A stretch of DNA of 43,383 nt from Limiplasma sp958448555 (GCA_958448555.1 CAUDEL010000022.1:1-43383); one strand, 5' to 3'; shown: positions 25,801 to 33,008, numbered from the stretch's first letter. Numbers and translations: made by a program. Notes: generated by a model not told the origin, from the letters alone.

Positions 25801-28341
25801 ATCCGTTTCAGCGGCATGAACCCGGAGATCACCCTGCGCAGGCATCAGCGGGACGCCATCGCCCACATCCTCTACGGCGGCAACTGCCTGCTGGCCCACG
25901 AGGTGGGGGCAGGGAAGACGTTCGAGATGGTGGCCGCCTGCATGGAATCCAAACGGCTGGGCCTTTGCAGCAAGGCCCTGTTCGCCGTGCCCAATCACCT
26001 GACCGAGCAATGGGCCTCGGAGTTCCTGCGCCTCTATCCCTCGGCCAACCTGCTGGTCGCCTCCAAAAAGGACTTTGAAACCAAAAACCGCAAGAAGTTC
26101 TGTGCCCGCATCGCCACCGGCGACTATGACGCCATTATTCTCGGCCACTCGCAGTTTGAGAAGATCCCCATCAGCCAGGAGCGTCAGGAGCGGCTGCTTC
26201 AGGAGCAGATCGACGAGATCGAAGCGGGCGTTAAGGAGCTCAGAGCCTCCCATACCGAGCGGTTCACCATCAAGCAGCTGGAGCGCATGAAAAAGCAGCT
26301 GGAAACCAGGCTGCAAAAGCTCACTTCCGCCACGCGCAAGGACGATGTGGTCACCTTCGAGCAGCTCGGCGTGGACCGGCTGTATGTGGACGAGGCGCAT
26401 AACTACAAGAATCTTTTTCTGTACACGAAGATGCGCAACGTGGCGGGCCTCTCCACCACGGACGCGCAGAAGTCCAGCGACATGTATCTCAAGTGCCGCT
26501 ATATGGACGAGCTGACCGGCGGCCGCGGCATCGTGTTTGCCACGGGTACTCCCGTGTCCAACTCCATGACGGAGCTGTATACCATGATGCGCTATCTCCA
26601 GCACGACCTGCTCGCCTCCAGAGGCTTTTCCCACTTCGATTGCTGGGCCTCCACCTTCGGGGAAACGGTCACGGCCATTGAGCTGGCCCCGGAGGGGACG
26701 GGCTACCGCGCACGCACGCGCTTTGCCAGGTTCTTCAACCTTCCGGAGCTGATGGCCATGTTCAGGGAGGCGGCGGATATCAAGACCGCCGACCAGCTGC
26801 ACCTGCCCACCCCGGAGGCGGTGTATCACAACGTGGTGGCCAAGCCCACGGAAATGCAGAAGGATATGGTTGAGGCGCTGTCCAAACGGGCGGCGGAAGT
26901 GCATGCCGGGGTGGTCAACCCCAAGGAGGACAACATGCTCAAGATCACCTCGGACGGTCGGAAGCTGGGGCTGGACCAGCGCATCCTCAATCCACTCCTG
27001 CCAGACGACGAGCACAGCAAGGTCAACCAGTGCGTGGAAAACATCCTGCGCATCTGGCGGGAGGGATCAGCAGACAAGCTGACCCAGCTCGTCTTTTCGG
27101 ACCTCTCCACGCCGGGCGGCGAGGGCTTTACCGTCTATGAGGACATCCGCCGGAAGCTGATCGCGGCAGGCGTACCCGAAGGGGAGATCGCCTTCATCCA
27201 CGACGCGAACACCGAGGTCAAAAAGAAGGAGCTGTTCGCCAAAGTGCGCGCCGGTCAGGTGCGGGTGCTGATGGGCAGCACCCAGAAGATGGGGGCCGGA
27301 ACCAACGTGCAGGACCGGCTGGCCGCGCTTCACGATCTGGACTGCCCCTGGCGACCCGGCGATCTGGAGCAGCGCAAGGGCCGCATCGTGCGCCAGGGAA
27401 ACCGAAACGACACGGTACACATCTACCGCTATGTGACGGAAAACACCTTCGACGCCTACCTGTGGCAGACCATTGAGAACAAGCAGAAGTTTATCAGCCA
27501 GATTATGACCAGCAAAAGTCCTGTACGCTCCTGCGAGGATGTGGACGAGACGGCGCTGTCCTACGCGGAGATCAAGGCGCTGTGTGCGGGCAATCCGCTG
27601 ATAAAAGAGAAGATGGACCTGGATATCGAGGTGGCCCGGCTCCGGCTGCTCAAGGCCAACCACCAGAGCCAGCGGTTTCAGATGGAGGACCGGCTGCTGA
27701 AATACTTCCCTGTCGAGGTTGAAAAGTGCCGGGCGCAGGTCGGAGGCTTTGAAGCTGATCTGGAAACGCGAAACAACCATCCCCTGCCCTCGGAAGGATT
27801 TGTGGGCATGGAGGTGCTGGGACGCGCCTTTTCAGACAAGGAAGAAGCGGGCAAGGCGATTCTGGAAGCGGTCAAGACCGTGGTGGATATGAAAAGCGTG
27901 CGGATCGGGCATTACCGGGGATTTGAAATGAGTCTGGAACTAAGCGCTTTCGGACGGGAGTACATCCTGACGCTCAGGGGCCGCATGGCGCATTTCACGA
28001 CGCTGGGCAGCGACCCACGCGGGAACATCCAGCGCATCGACAACACGCTCGGCTCCATGGAAAGCCGGCTGAAAACGGTCCAGGACCAGATCGCCACGCT
28101 GCAAAAGGAGCAGGAGGCGGCCAAAGAGGAGATCGCAAAGCCCTTTGCGCAGGAGGACGAACTGCGGGAGAAAAGCGCGCGGCTGATCGAGCTGGACACG
28201 CTGCTGGACATTGGCAAGGGCAGCCCGGAGGTCATGCCGGAGGGCGGCGAGCCGGAAGCGATGGAGGCGGCGGTGCCGGACGCAGCGCAAGGCACACGGG
28301 AGCCGGAGAGAAAGGAGCGAAGCCGTGAGGAGGTCCGATAG
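19894..28341 (+). CDS. Giant polyvalent protein: methylase-like domain plus SNF2-type helicase
   Basis: At 2815 residues this is the largest gene here. Order of segments: an N-terminal ArdC-like region (1-about 250, HTAWMAYLQTAARLYKY); a low-complexity Arg/Asp/Pro linker (about 255-375) that overlaps tnpV; a segment like MutS domain I (about 443-530: LVLYQMGDFFELYGEDA, then MCGFPANQLNQYLEQL); further polyvalent-associated segments (a repeat-like YQVVVYHHFENGFDEKKEY part); a DNA methylase fold with EPAMGVGNFFG at 1328 and NVPFG in place of NPPF; and a SNF2/DEAH helicase (GAGKT 2005-2009, DEAH 2166-2169, FATGTPVSNS, and QRKGRIVRQGN from 2493), then a coiled coil. Such proteins are thought to protect and unwind ICE DNA on entry. 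Methylase activity is uncertain because motif IV is altered. Confidence 0.9.
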   Translation: MPDSRTDSLVQLAQDTARRITGSHTAWMAYLQTAARLYKYPYHEQLLIFAQRPQATACAGYEVWKNTMRRYVRRGAKGIALLDTSGDAPRLRYVFDVADTGELSQSRSLNLWKLSEENAQAVSLSLENGYDVPAREGLERQLRAISSQLAGACWVDRKQEIFDIVDGSFLEGYDEGAIGASFRRAASVSLEYALRSRCGLANEGRFIREDFIPVMEWNTPEAAAALGTAVSEMSGEVLRTIEISIRNHERSVEHDRLQAERRDPDSRPKAQRNRDPAPGQVRADAQDVPANASDDAVEQPAAKRDIAGAPAGDRRGGTEPSGAADAGADEGRGRDGGIESQRPDAMGRPDERLQGAGRGNHPQGAGVQLSFLEGLAAQPGTERAESDMPSALSIPQEVAGRIAGLIRQGLYLTEQEQAKYDRIQAEKVQAEKDAPQAPQPDPAVWEYNGVKERHPDDLVLYQMGDFFELYGEDAREAAPELGLKLVSRAIPGGGRVEMCGFPANQLNQYLEQLRATHDVTVSAASEGSAQRREYSVLSNGHEAQQELHEQYKSIVREAVTQDTAYRNACGHSDYENAVIEGHAAIHRAVLGASNMGLLRAYSDMPEFRQRLQREIIGETYPKLHELLRPLSQDDIDDAIRTWNGDIQSKQAVIRYMEAHARDKDTAAWLAHEYSGRDSKSLFVIRAGSPEGIELPWPKVQSRIARLIKEDRFLTEQDRQSEPQSQEKRPYQVVVYHHFENGFDEKKEYPTLEEAEKVAKSYVDGTMGPDGFAYDGAAVYDLEARQYLRIYGDYPDEKAHEQLNGLAHPHDLQAEVEAWKAEQAAQKQAVIDTLSEQEQLTVRAMETAGFIFNPQAAKPGLKENLVFTAGEYGYPITFENWEQAYLWIDGAELRDTPGLREQVQHILHPEPQNGVLTNEDYAAVRGTRRERTSYDPAVPPYHIGDIVYLDDLAHQITELRDDTVQLLPTGMSYPIYRAESRERFVQLLREDNRNDFYTDFLPANLDTVNQDLRDVLSHSLIGEADKAGLSELLHSGKSNREVALWLSRAYSNIVETMELETGDTANYRTTPDGIELEVLDADEKRLAMLFFRWDEVSPLLRGLYARQLDGFGQERPEPTAETPAFHAETVAVYPGDKNHLPYDVVVQTLRTNEPELPAPAVETEKTLDEVLDEHPVSVQVNGEWQTFPNARAAEETAYGEYKENLRRTAENFRITDDDLGVGGAKTRYGWNVAAIRTLRALEAEGRPATLQEQETLSRYVGWGGIPQAFDAQNEDWRREYAELKALLSETEYVSARASTLNAHYTSPTVIRAIYDAVEQMGFRTGNILEPAMGVGNFFGLLPESMAGSRLYGVELDSLTGRIARQLYPEASITVAGFETTDRRDFFDLAVGNVPFGNYQVNDKAYNHLRFNIHDYFFAKAIDQVRPGGIIAFVTSKGTMDKQSPDVRRFIAQRAELIGAIRLPNNAFARNANTEVTSDILFLQKRDRPITLEPDWVHLGQTGDGIPVNSYFAEHPEMILGRMAWDDSMYGGRKETACLPLEGADLASQLHEAVERLQGSYLEAEPPELGEGEAIRAAIPADPNVKNYTYTVVDGQVYYRENSLMARPDLSAAAEARVKGMVSLRDCVQELIALQMDPATPDSAIRDQQAELNRLYDDFSAKYGLINDRANRLAFADDSSYYLLCALEIVDEDGNLRRKADMFTRRTIRPAQAVDHVDSASEALALSIAEKAGVDMAYMEQLTGQTRDELASQLQGAIYRLPESAGNEPCYVTADEYLSGNIRSKIASARLAAEKDEAFQINVSALEKAMPKDLDASEIEVRLGATWIPPRYIQQFMLELLQPPIQARYRLRVAYSSATAEWQIENKSSVPAHNVAAYTTYGTGRASAYRILEDSLNLRDVRIYDTVRDADGKEKRVLNSKETTLAQQKQQAVKDAFRDWLWQDPTRRQELCARYNELFNATRPREYDGSHIRFSGMNPEITLRRHQRDAIAHILYGGNCLLAHEVGAGKTFEMVAACMESKRLGLCSKALFAVPNHLTEQWASEFLRLYPSANLLVASKKDFETKNRKKFCARIATGDYDAIILGHSQFEKIPISQERQERLLQEQIDEIEAGVKELRASHTERFTIKQLERMKKQLETRLQKLTSATRKDDVVTFEQLGVDRLYVDEAHNYKNLFLYTKMRNVAGLSTTDAQKSSDMYLKCRYMDELTGGRGIVFATGTPVSNSMTELYTMMRYLQHDLLASRGFSHFDCWASTFGETVTAIELAPEGTGYRARTRFARFFNLPELMAMFREAADIKTADQLHLPTPEAVYHNVVAKPTEMQKDMVEALSKRAAEVHAGVVNPKEDNMLKITSDGRKLGLDQRILNPLLPDDEHSKVNQCVENILRIWREGSADKLTQLVFSDLSTPGGEGFTVYEDIRRKLIAAGVPEGEIAFIHDANTEVKKKELFAKVRAGQVRVLMGSTQKMGAGTNVQDRLAALHDLDCPWRPGDLEQRKGRIVRQGNRNDTVHIYRYVTENTFDAYLWQTIENKQKFISQIMTSKSPVRSCEDVDETALSYAEIKALCAGNPLIKEKMDLDIEVARLRLLKANHQSQRFQMEDRLLKYFPVEVEKCRAQVGGFEADLETRNNHPLPSEGFVGMEVLGRAFSDKEEAGKAILEAVKTVVDMKSVRIGHYRGFEMSLELSAFGREYILTLRGRMAHFTTLGSDPRGNIQRIDNTLGSMESRLKTVQDQIATLQKEQEAAKEEIAKPFAQEDELREKSARLIELDTLLDIGKGSPEVMPEGGEPEAMEAAVPDAAQGTREPERKERSREEVR
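20654..21001 (+). CDS. TnpV-family protein, encoded inside the helicase gene in another frame
   Basis: Reading +1 relative to the surrounding gene gives a 115-residue protein (MIAYRQNGETLIPDLKLSE, then GRYARMRRTYLQTHRTMLW, and the ending MNACKAQAEEIILRELVYS). This closely follows the TnpV family of clostridial transposons: GxYxxMRxxYLxxHR, a helical centre, and (M)WVGxMNxxxxxAEEIVxxELVY. It has its own AAAGGAG site (20639-20645) with 8-base spacing and its own stop. The surrounding helicase frame stays open throughout and reads as a disordered linker, so the two genes overlap completely. TnpV of Tn4451 has been proposed to act like an excisionase; the function here is not known. Two real genes on the same DNA is the simplest reading. 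Confidence 0.85.
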   Translation: MIAYRQNGETLIPDLKLSETETRPLGRYARMRRTYLQTHRTMLWNSLLLSGTLQEHLLETDAAAQSRLELLMPELMKDAGATEALKASDPMRWVGLMNACKAQAEEIILRELVYS

Positions 28342-28687
28342 CCCAGGAAACGCGGGCGAAGTGAGGCGCATCAACCTCATGTTCTGGGTCACGCCCCATG
28401 AAAACGAGCTGATCCGGCGCAGAATGGCGCAGGCGGGCACGGCGAATCTGAGCGCCTACCTGCGCAAGATGGCCATTGACGGCCTGATTGTCCATCTGGA
28501 GCTGCCGGAGCTGAAAGAGATGATCTCGCTGCTTCGCCGCTGCGCGGGCAGCCTTAACCAGATGGCTAAGCGCATGAACGAAACCGGGCGCGTTTATGAG
28601 GTGGACCTGCGGGAAGCGATGGAACAGCAGGAACGGCTGTGGACGATGGCCAACGCGCTTCTGACCAGGCTGGCGGGGATTCGGTAG
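28325..28687 (+). CDS. mobC: MobC-like relaxosome protein
   Basis: This 120-residue protein has the MobC core (FWVTPHENELIRRRMAQAGT, NLSAYLRKMAIDG) with a ribbon-helix-helix-like start and the C-terminal helix (GSLNQMAKRMNETGRVYEVD). MobC proteins bind oriT and help the relaxase to open it. The GTG start at 28325 follows the AAAGGAG site and overlaps the end of the helicase gene by 17 bases; longer readings upstream are helicase sequence in another frame. It is followed by a terminator and then the small Cys-rich gene and relaxase. Confidence 0.9.
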   Translation: MRRSDSPGNAGEVRRINLMFWVTPHENELIRRRMAQAGTANLSAYLRKMAIDGLIVHLELPELKEMISLLRRCAGSLNQMAKRMNETGRVYEVDLREAMEQQERLWTMANALLTRLAGIR

Positions 28688-28688
28688 G

Positions 28689-28714
28689 GGCGGCCTGCGG
28701 GCCGCCTCTTTTTT
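28689..28714 (+). terminator. Strong terminator after mobC
   Basis: A 7-bp all-GC stem (28689-28695 with 28700-28706) and a TCTTTTTT tail form a strong rho-independent terminator. It closes the topB-to-mobC operon. Confidence 0.85.
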
Positions 28715-28875
28715 GCGTGAGTGAAAAAAAGGGCGAAAAACGCCCCGAAACCCTGCAAAAAGAGAAAAAGCCCATCGGACGACCCACCATCCATCCATCT
28801 TTCCCAAGGGGCCTGCAAACGAAAAAAATCCGCCAAAATCATCCCGAAACCATACAGAAAAAAAGGAGGAACGCG
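28715..28875 (+). other. Noncoding region before the relaxase operon, candidate oriT
   Basis: About 160 bases without a gene, purine-rich on the plus strand, hold a small hairpin (GGGCG 28731-28735, AAAAA, CGCCC 28741-28745) and an AAAAAAAGGAGG site at its end. Being between mobC and the relaxase, it is the best placed candidate for the origin of transfer and must also hold the relaxase promoter. No nic site is recognised. Confidence 0.35.
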
Positions 28876-29052
28876 ATGCCGAGAATGAGCAGGAAGCGGC
28901 GGGAGGAATGGGACTTCTTCCTGAGCCGCCGAAACCGGATCACCTACAACGACCTGTGCCGCAACTGCCGGCATGACTGCAAGCAGAGCTTCCGGGCGCA
29001 GATCGTGGCCTGCCGGAAGTACCGGAGCAAGCGGAGCGAAACATGGCGGTAA
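28876..29052 (+). CDS. Small Cys-rich protein upstream of the relaxase
   Basis: This 58-residue basic protein (MPRMSRKRREEWDFFLSRRN and onward) has four cysteines in the pattern CxxCxxxC...C (LCRNCRHDCKQSF then VACRKY), suggesting zinc binding. Proteins of this type (RREEWxxFLxxRxRxxYNDLCRxCxxxCKQS) lie directly before the relaxase in related ICEs. A relaxosome DNA-binding role is inferred from basic charge and position. The ATG at 28876 has a perfect AAAAGGAGG site, and its end overlaps the relaxase start by 10 bases. Confidence 0.8.
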   Translation: MPRMSRKRREEWDFFLSRRNRITYNDLCRNCRHDCKQSFRAQIVACRKYRSKRSETWR

Positions 29053-30443
29053 CGCGCATCATGGCCATGCACCTGAACAAGGGCCGCACGATTGCCCAAT
29101 GCCTGAAAGACCGAACGGACTATGCCAAAAACCCCGGCAAGACAATGGGCGGCGAGCTGATCTCCGCCTTTGGCTGCGATCCCAGGACCGCCGACGCGGA
29201 GTTTCTCTTTGCCAAGCGGCAGTACCGGCAGTTTACGGGCCGGGAGCCGAAAAACGACGTGATCGCCTACCAGATCCGGCAGTCCTTCAAGCCCGGCGAA
29301 GTGACGCCGGAGGAAGCCAACCGCATCGGGTACGAGCTGGCGAAGCGTTTTCTCAAGGAACGCCACGCCTTTTTCGTGGCCACCCATTGCGATACGGCTC
29401 ATACTCACAACCACATCATCTTCAACTCCACCTCGATGGACTGCCGGGGAAAATTCCGGGATTTCCTCGGCTCCGGCAAAGCGGTTGCGCGGCTGAGCGA
29501 CCTGATCTGTCTGGAACACGGGCTTTCCGTCATCGAAAATCCCAAACGCGGAGGCACCAGCTACAAGAGCTGGTTGGGCGACCGTGCCCGGCCCTCCCGG
29601 CGCGACCTGCTGCGCGCGGCCATTGACGCGGCGCTGGAAGAAAAGCCCGCGGACTTTGACACGCTGCTGTCGCTCGTATCCGGCGCAGGCTATGCCGTCG
29701 GACAGGGCCGGCAGATCACTTTCCGCGGCGCGGGACAGAAGCAGAGTATCCGGCTGGAGTCGCTGGGCGAAGGGTATTCGGAGGCCGAACTGCGCGCTGT
29801 GATCGCGGGAGAAAAGGTGCATGTACCTCGGAAGGGACGCGCCGCGAACCGTCCCCGAAACCAGCTGCTCATCGACATTCAGGCCAGGCTGCGCTCCGGC
29901 AGGGGTGAGGGCTACCGTCGCTGGGCAACGGCCTTCAACCTCAAGCAGATGGCGCGGACCGTCGCTTATTTGCAGGAGCATCATCTGATGGACGCTTCGG
30001 TCCTGTCGGCCCGCGCGGACGAAGCGGCGGCGCGCTGCCATGCCCTATCCGGGCAGATTCAGGCAGCGGAAAAGCATCTGGCCGAAACTGCCGTGCTGAA
30101 ACGGCACATCGTCAACTACGTCAGAACGCGCGAGGTCTACGCGGCCTACCGCAAGTCCGGTTACTCGGCGAAATACCGCCTCGAGCATGAGGACGAGATC
30201 GCGCTGCACCGGACTGCCAAACAAGCCTTTGACGCGCTGGGCGTTCAGAAGCTCCCCTCCGTCAAGAGCCTTAATGCGCAGTATGCGCGGCTGCTTGGCG
30301 AGAAAAAGGCGGCGTATGCGGAGTACCGCGCGGCGCGGGAGGAGATGCGGGAATTGATGGTGCATCGGAAGAACCTTGCGCTGATTTTGCAGGGGGATGA
30401 GAAGGAAGGAAAGGGGAAGGAGGCGGAGCGGGAAGGCAGGTGA
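29043..30443 (+). CDS. Relaxase (mobilization nuclease)
   Basis: This 466-residue protein nicks oriT, stays bound to the 5' end and leads the strand into the recipient. It has a relaxase domain (about residues 1-180) with the histidine motif H115, then H120-x-H122-x-H124 (in HCDTAHTHNHIIF) for metal binding. The likely catalytic tyrosine is Y27 in DYAKNPGK. The middle and C-terminal parts are helical (residues 265-450) and rich in Arg/Lys/Glu, ending with a charged tail. The closest type is the VirD2/MobP-like relaxase of the CTn elements. The 3' end (30356-30441) is duplicated at 31570 on the other side of the TIR gene. Confidence 0.93.
   Translation: MAVTRIMAMHLNKGRTIAQCLKDRTDYAKNPGKTMGGELISAFGCDPRTADAEFLFAKRQYRQFTGREPKNDVIAYQIRQSFKPGEVTPEEANRIGYELAKRFLKERHAFFVATHCDTAHTHNHIIFNSTSMDCRGKFRDFLGSGKAVARLSDLICLEHGLSVIENPKRGGTSYKSWLGDRARPSRRDLLRAAIDAALEEKPADFDTLLSLVSGAGYAVGQGRQITFRGAGQKQSIRLESLGEGYSEAELRAVIAGEKVHVPRKGRAANRPRNQLLIDIQARLRSGRGEGYRRWATAFNLKQMARTVAYLQEHHLMDASVLSARADEAAARCHALSGQIQAAEKHLAETAVLKRHIVNYVRTREVYAAYRKSGYSAKYRLEHEDEIALHRTAKQAFDALGVQKLPSVKSLNAQYARLLGEKKAAYAEYRAAREEMRELMVHRKNLALILQGDEKEGKGKEAEREGR
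30356..30441 (+). repeat. Direct repeat, copy A (relaxase 3' end)
   Basis: These 86 bases are the end of the relaxase coding sequence and match 31570-31655 with five substitutions and no gaps. The pair flanks the TIR cassette. Confidence 0.95.
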
Positions 30444-30614
30444 GGAATAAAGAATAAATGCAGCACATCCGTTGTCGTATAAGACAATTATCAATTAAAT
30501 TGTTGCCGAAAATGTATATTGCGATTGAAATTAGTCAAGTTAGATTTACAGATTGTATGCAATTTGAATCGTAAAGCTTACTATATAAGAGATGTAAGTT
30601 CGGCATAACAATTC
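30444..30614. other. AT-rich noncoding stretch between relaxase and TIR gene
   Basis: About 170 bases are clearly richer in A and T than the neighbouring transfer genes, and hold no convincing gene, promoter or terminator. The base-composition shift marks the left edge of the inserted TIR cassette. Confidence 0.6.
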
Positions 30615-31460
30615 CTATTTGCCAGACGTTATTTTAGCTATAAATTCATCTCGTATCCGTTCCCAATGAATACTTTGAAGGGCAGGTAACTGAAATTCTT
30701 TAATCAAGTTGTCTTTAAGCTGACCAAGTTTTTCCTTGAGATCATATTCTGAAGAATCTAGTTTAATAGCAATTTTTCTAGGATTTATAGCACCACGAAT
30801 GCTCTCAAACGTAAAACCAGGAAGTAATATACTTGTATAACATGCCTGCACAACCCACGCAGCCCCCATCTCGTTTAAGCTGGCAGGGCTATTATAATAA
30901 TTGTCTGATAGTATAAACAGAACATGGAGAGATTGCTTTTGGAATTGTTGCCTAAGAAATTCATATATATCTTCATTTAATGGAATACTGCAACCAGAGA
31001 CCGAAGAGCAGATAATATCTTCTGGTTTTAAGCCAATCGCAAACAAAAGATTTGCAAGTGTCAAAACATATTTTTCATCTTTAGAAGAATGGCTTATAAA
31101 AATTCTAGTGATTTTTGTTTGTGAGTCGCCTGCGTTTGACGTGGATGATTGTCCCAAAAATCCGGCAGGATAATATGTACCAATGTTATTCTGGATTGCA
31201 CGAAGCTTACCAGATAAAGTATAAAAGGACGGTTTGTCCCTCCATCCATTAAACCCATTGCTAAGAAGATCAATAGTACCCCCTATATATGGATCTTGCA
31301 TGCGATCATATATTTCTTGTAGTTCAAGTAGTAAGGCTTGTTGCCATTCGATAAACTCTGAAGAGGAATAAATTGTTGGAAGAGCACCTTTTTTTTGCTG
31401 CGCAAAATGGGATTCAATAGCATTGATTTGACTTATTAATTCTTCCAATCTATCTTTCAT
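30615..31460 (-). CDS. TIR-domain protein (probable defence effector)
   Basis: This 281-residue protein has a helical N-terminal part (1-about 110) and a TIR domain from about residue 117 (ITRIFISHSSKDEKYVLTL) to 235. The putative catalytic glutamate is E197 in SLNEMGAAW, the typical place in bacterial TIR NADases. Such proteins often work in anti-phage immunity, degrading or modifying NAD, but this one could also only signal. It lies alone on the minus strand, is AT-rich unlike its neighbours, has its own promoter, and is flanked by duplicated relaxase 3' ends, all signs of recent acquisition. No partner sensor gene (for example a CBASS, Thoeris or STING part) is seen beside it; the N-terminal region may do the sensing. 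Confidence 0.85.
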   Translation of the reverse strand: MKDRLEELISQINAIESHFAQQKKGALPTIYSSSEFIEWQQALLLELQEIYDRMQDPYIGGTIDLLSNGFNGWRDKPSFYTLSGKLRAIQNNIGTYYPAGFLGQSSTSNAGDSQTKITRIFISHSSKDEKYVLTLANLLFAIGLKPEDIICSSVSGCSIPLNEDIYEFLRQQFQKQSLHVLFILSDNYYNSPASLNEMGAAWVVQACYTSILLPGFTFESIRGAINPRKIAIKLDSSEYDLKEKLGQLKDNLIKEFQLPALQSIHWERIRDEFIAKITSGK

Positions 31461-31493
31461 TTATATTACCCCCTAACATAAGCATTTATGGAT

Positions 31494-31502
31494 ATTATAT
31501 CA
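31494..31502 (-). promoter_or_regulatory. Extended -10 promoter of the TIR gene
   Basis: On the minus strand TGATATAAT (31502-31494) is an extended -10 element; the -35 is weak (TTCGGA). The TIR start is 34 bases downstream with an AGGGGGT ribosome binding site. Confidence 0.6.
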
Positions 31503-31570
31503 GAAAAATAATAGTTTCCGAATAATAAGTATTAAATATCTTGAATTTTGAGCATCGTTATATCAATAAG

Positions 31571-31657
31571 ATGGTGCATCGGAAGAATCTTTCGCTGATT
31601 TTGCAGGGGGATGCGAAGGAAGGAAAGGGGAAGGAGGTGGAGTGGGAAGGCAGGTAG
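31571..31657 (+). pseudogene. Duplicated relaxase 3' end (remnant)
   Basis: The frame MVHRKNLSLILQGDAKEGKG and onward to TAG at 31655 is a variant of the relaxase C-terminus, whose copy at 30356 ends in nearly the same way. It contains the second direct repeat (31570-31655). It has no ribosome binding site and is too short to be a gene, so it is a fragment left by recombination that brought in the TIR cassette. Confidence 0.9.
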
Positions 31658-31681
31658 AATTTGCCGAAACATATTTCCGGC

Positions 31682-31709
31682 TTGACAAGAGAACACATGT
31701 TCGTATAAT
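31682..31709 (+). promoter_or_regulatory. SOS-controlled promoter of the Y-family polymerase with a LexA box
   Basis: A perfect TTGACA (31682-31687) and perfect TATAAT (31704-31709) are 16 bp apart. The spacer holds GAACACATGTTC (31691-31702), which fits the Gram-positive LexA (DinR) consensus GAACRNRYGTTY. A repressor bound there would block the promoter, so expression is expected to rise with DNA damage. Confidence 0.85.
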
Positions 31710-31745
31710 AAAGACAGAAGGCTAATGACAGCGGGAGGGACGGTC

Positions 31746-32993
31746 ATGGAACGGGTGATTCTTCATTGCGACGCCAACGCGTTCTACGCCAGCGTCGAAT
31801 GCCTGTACACGCCGTCCATCCGCCATAGCCCCGTGGCGGTGTGCGGCAGCGTGGAGGAACGCCATGGCATTGTGCTGACCAAAAACCAGATCGCAAAGCA
31901 GTTCGGCGTGCAGACCGGGGAGGCCATTTGGCAGGCGCGGCAGAAGTGCCCGGACCTGATCTGCGTGCCGCCGGATTACGCGCTCTACATCCGTTTCAGC
32001 AGGCGTATGCGCAGGCTCTATGAGGAATACTCCGACCGTGTGGAATCCTTCGGGCTGGACGAAGCGTGGATCGACTTGAGTAACCCCGGCCTGACGATTC
32101 GGGACGGGGAGCGGATCGCCCATGAGATCCGGCTGCGGGTAAAGCGCGAGCTGGGCATCACGGTGTCGGTGGGGGTATCGTTCAACAAGATCTTTGCCAA
32201 GCTGGGCAGCGACATGAAAAAGCCGGACGCGGTCACGGTCATTTCGCAGGATTCCTTCCGGGATATGGTCTGGCCTTTGCCCGTGGGCGATCTGCTGTTC
32301 GTCGGACCTGCTACGCGACGCAGGCTGGCGGATATGAACGTGCGCACCATCGGCGATCTGGCGCGGTTTGACGCGGAATACCTGCGGGCGCGGCTGGGAA
32401 AGCCGGGGCTGATGCTCAAGGCATACGCCGCGGGGCTGGACCGCTCGCCCGTAATGCCGGCGGATGAGCGAATGGCCATCCAGTCCATAGGCAACAGCAC
32501 CACCCCGCCGCACGACCTTGAAACCATGGCCGATGCACGATGCCTTTACTATCTGCTGGCCGAATCCGTGGCGGCGCGGATGCGGCAGGAAGGGCTGCGG
32601 GCCCGGTGCGTCAGCATCAGCGCGCGAAACGCCGAGCTTGTAACCCGCTCCTGCCAGCAGACGCTGACGCGGGCCACCAGCCTGACCGGAGAAATTGCGC
32701 AGGCGGCCATGCGGCTTTTTGACAGGCGATTCGCGCTGAATTTTCCCTACCGAAGCGTGGGGCTAAGCTGCTCGGCGCTGACCCCGGACGACGCGCCTGT
32801 GCAGCTCGACTTTTTGGGCGACGAGGCGCAGCGCATCAAAACCGAGCGGCTGGAAAGCGCCATCGACGGGCTGCGCCGCCGCTTCGGACACCAGATCGTG
32901 CGCCGGGCGGTAGTGCTCACCGACGGGCAATATGCGCAGATCAACCCCAAGGAAGAGCATACGGTGCATCCCGTGCCGTTTTACGCGGGGTAA
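31746..32993 (+). CDS. Y-family DNA polymerase (DinB/UmuC type)
   Basis: This 415-residue protein is a translesion DNA polymerase. It has the N-terminal catalytic motif (ILHCDANAFYASVE, D9), the second acidic pair D105-E106 in SFGLDEAWIDLS, the KxxSD-like segment FAKLGSDMKKPDAVTVI, helix-hairpin-helix (VGPATRRRLADMNVRTIGDL) and a little-finger domain. The start at 31746 follows a GGGAGGG site; an earlier ATG at 31725 lacks one. Carried on ICEs, such polymerases may restore DNA or raise mutation rates during stress. Its promoter has a LexA box. The next gene, 15 bases on, is probably its partner, and a terminator ends the pair. Confidence 0.92.
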   Translation: MERVILHCDANAFYASVECLYTPSIRHSPVAVCGSVEERHGIVLTKNQIAKQFGVQTGEAIWQARQKCPDLICVPPDYALYIRFSRRMRRLYEEYSDRVESFGLDEAWIDLSNPGLTIRDGERIAHEIRLRVKRELGITVSVGVSFNKIFAKLGSDMKKPDAVTVISQDSFRDMVWPLPVGDLLFVGPATRRRLADMNVRTIGDLARFDAEYLRARLGKPGLMLKAYAAGLDRSPVMPADERMAIQSIGNSTTPPHDLETMADARCLYYLLAESVAARMRQEGLRARCVSISARNAELVTRSCQQTLTRATSLTGEIAQAAMRLFDRRFALNFPYRSVGLSCSALTPDDAPVQLDFLGDEAQRIKTERLESAIDGLRRRFGHQIVRRAVVLTDGQYAQINPKEEHTVHPVPFYAG

Positions 32994-33008
32994 GGAGGAA
33001 AAGGCGTC

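Noticed and set aside
28639..28875. N-terminal extension of the small Cys-rich protein
   Set aside because: It crosses the mobC terminator, while a perfect ribosome binding site precedes the ATG at 28876.
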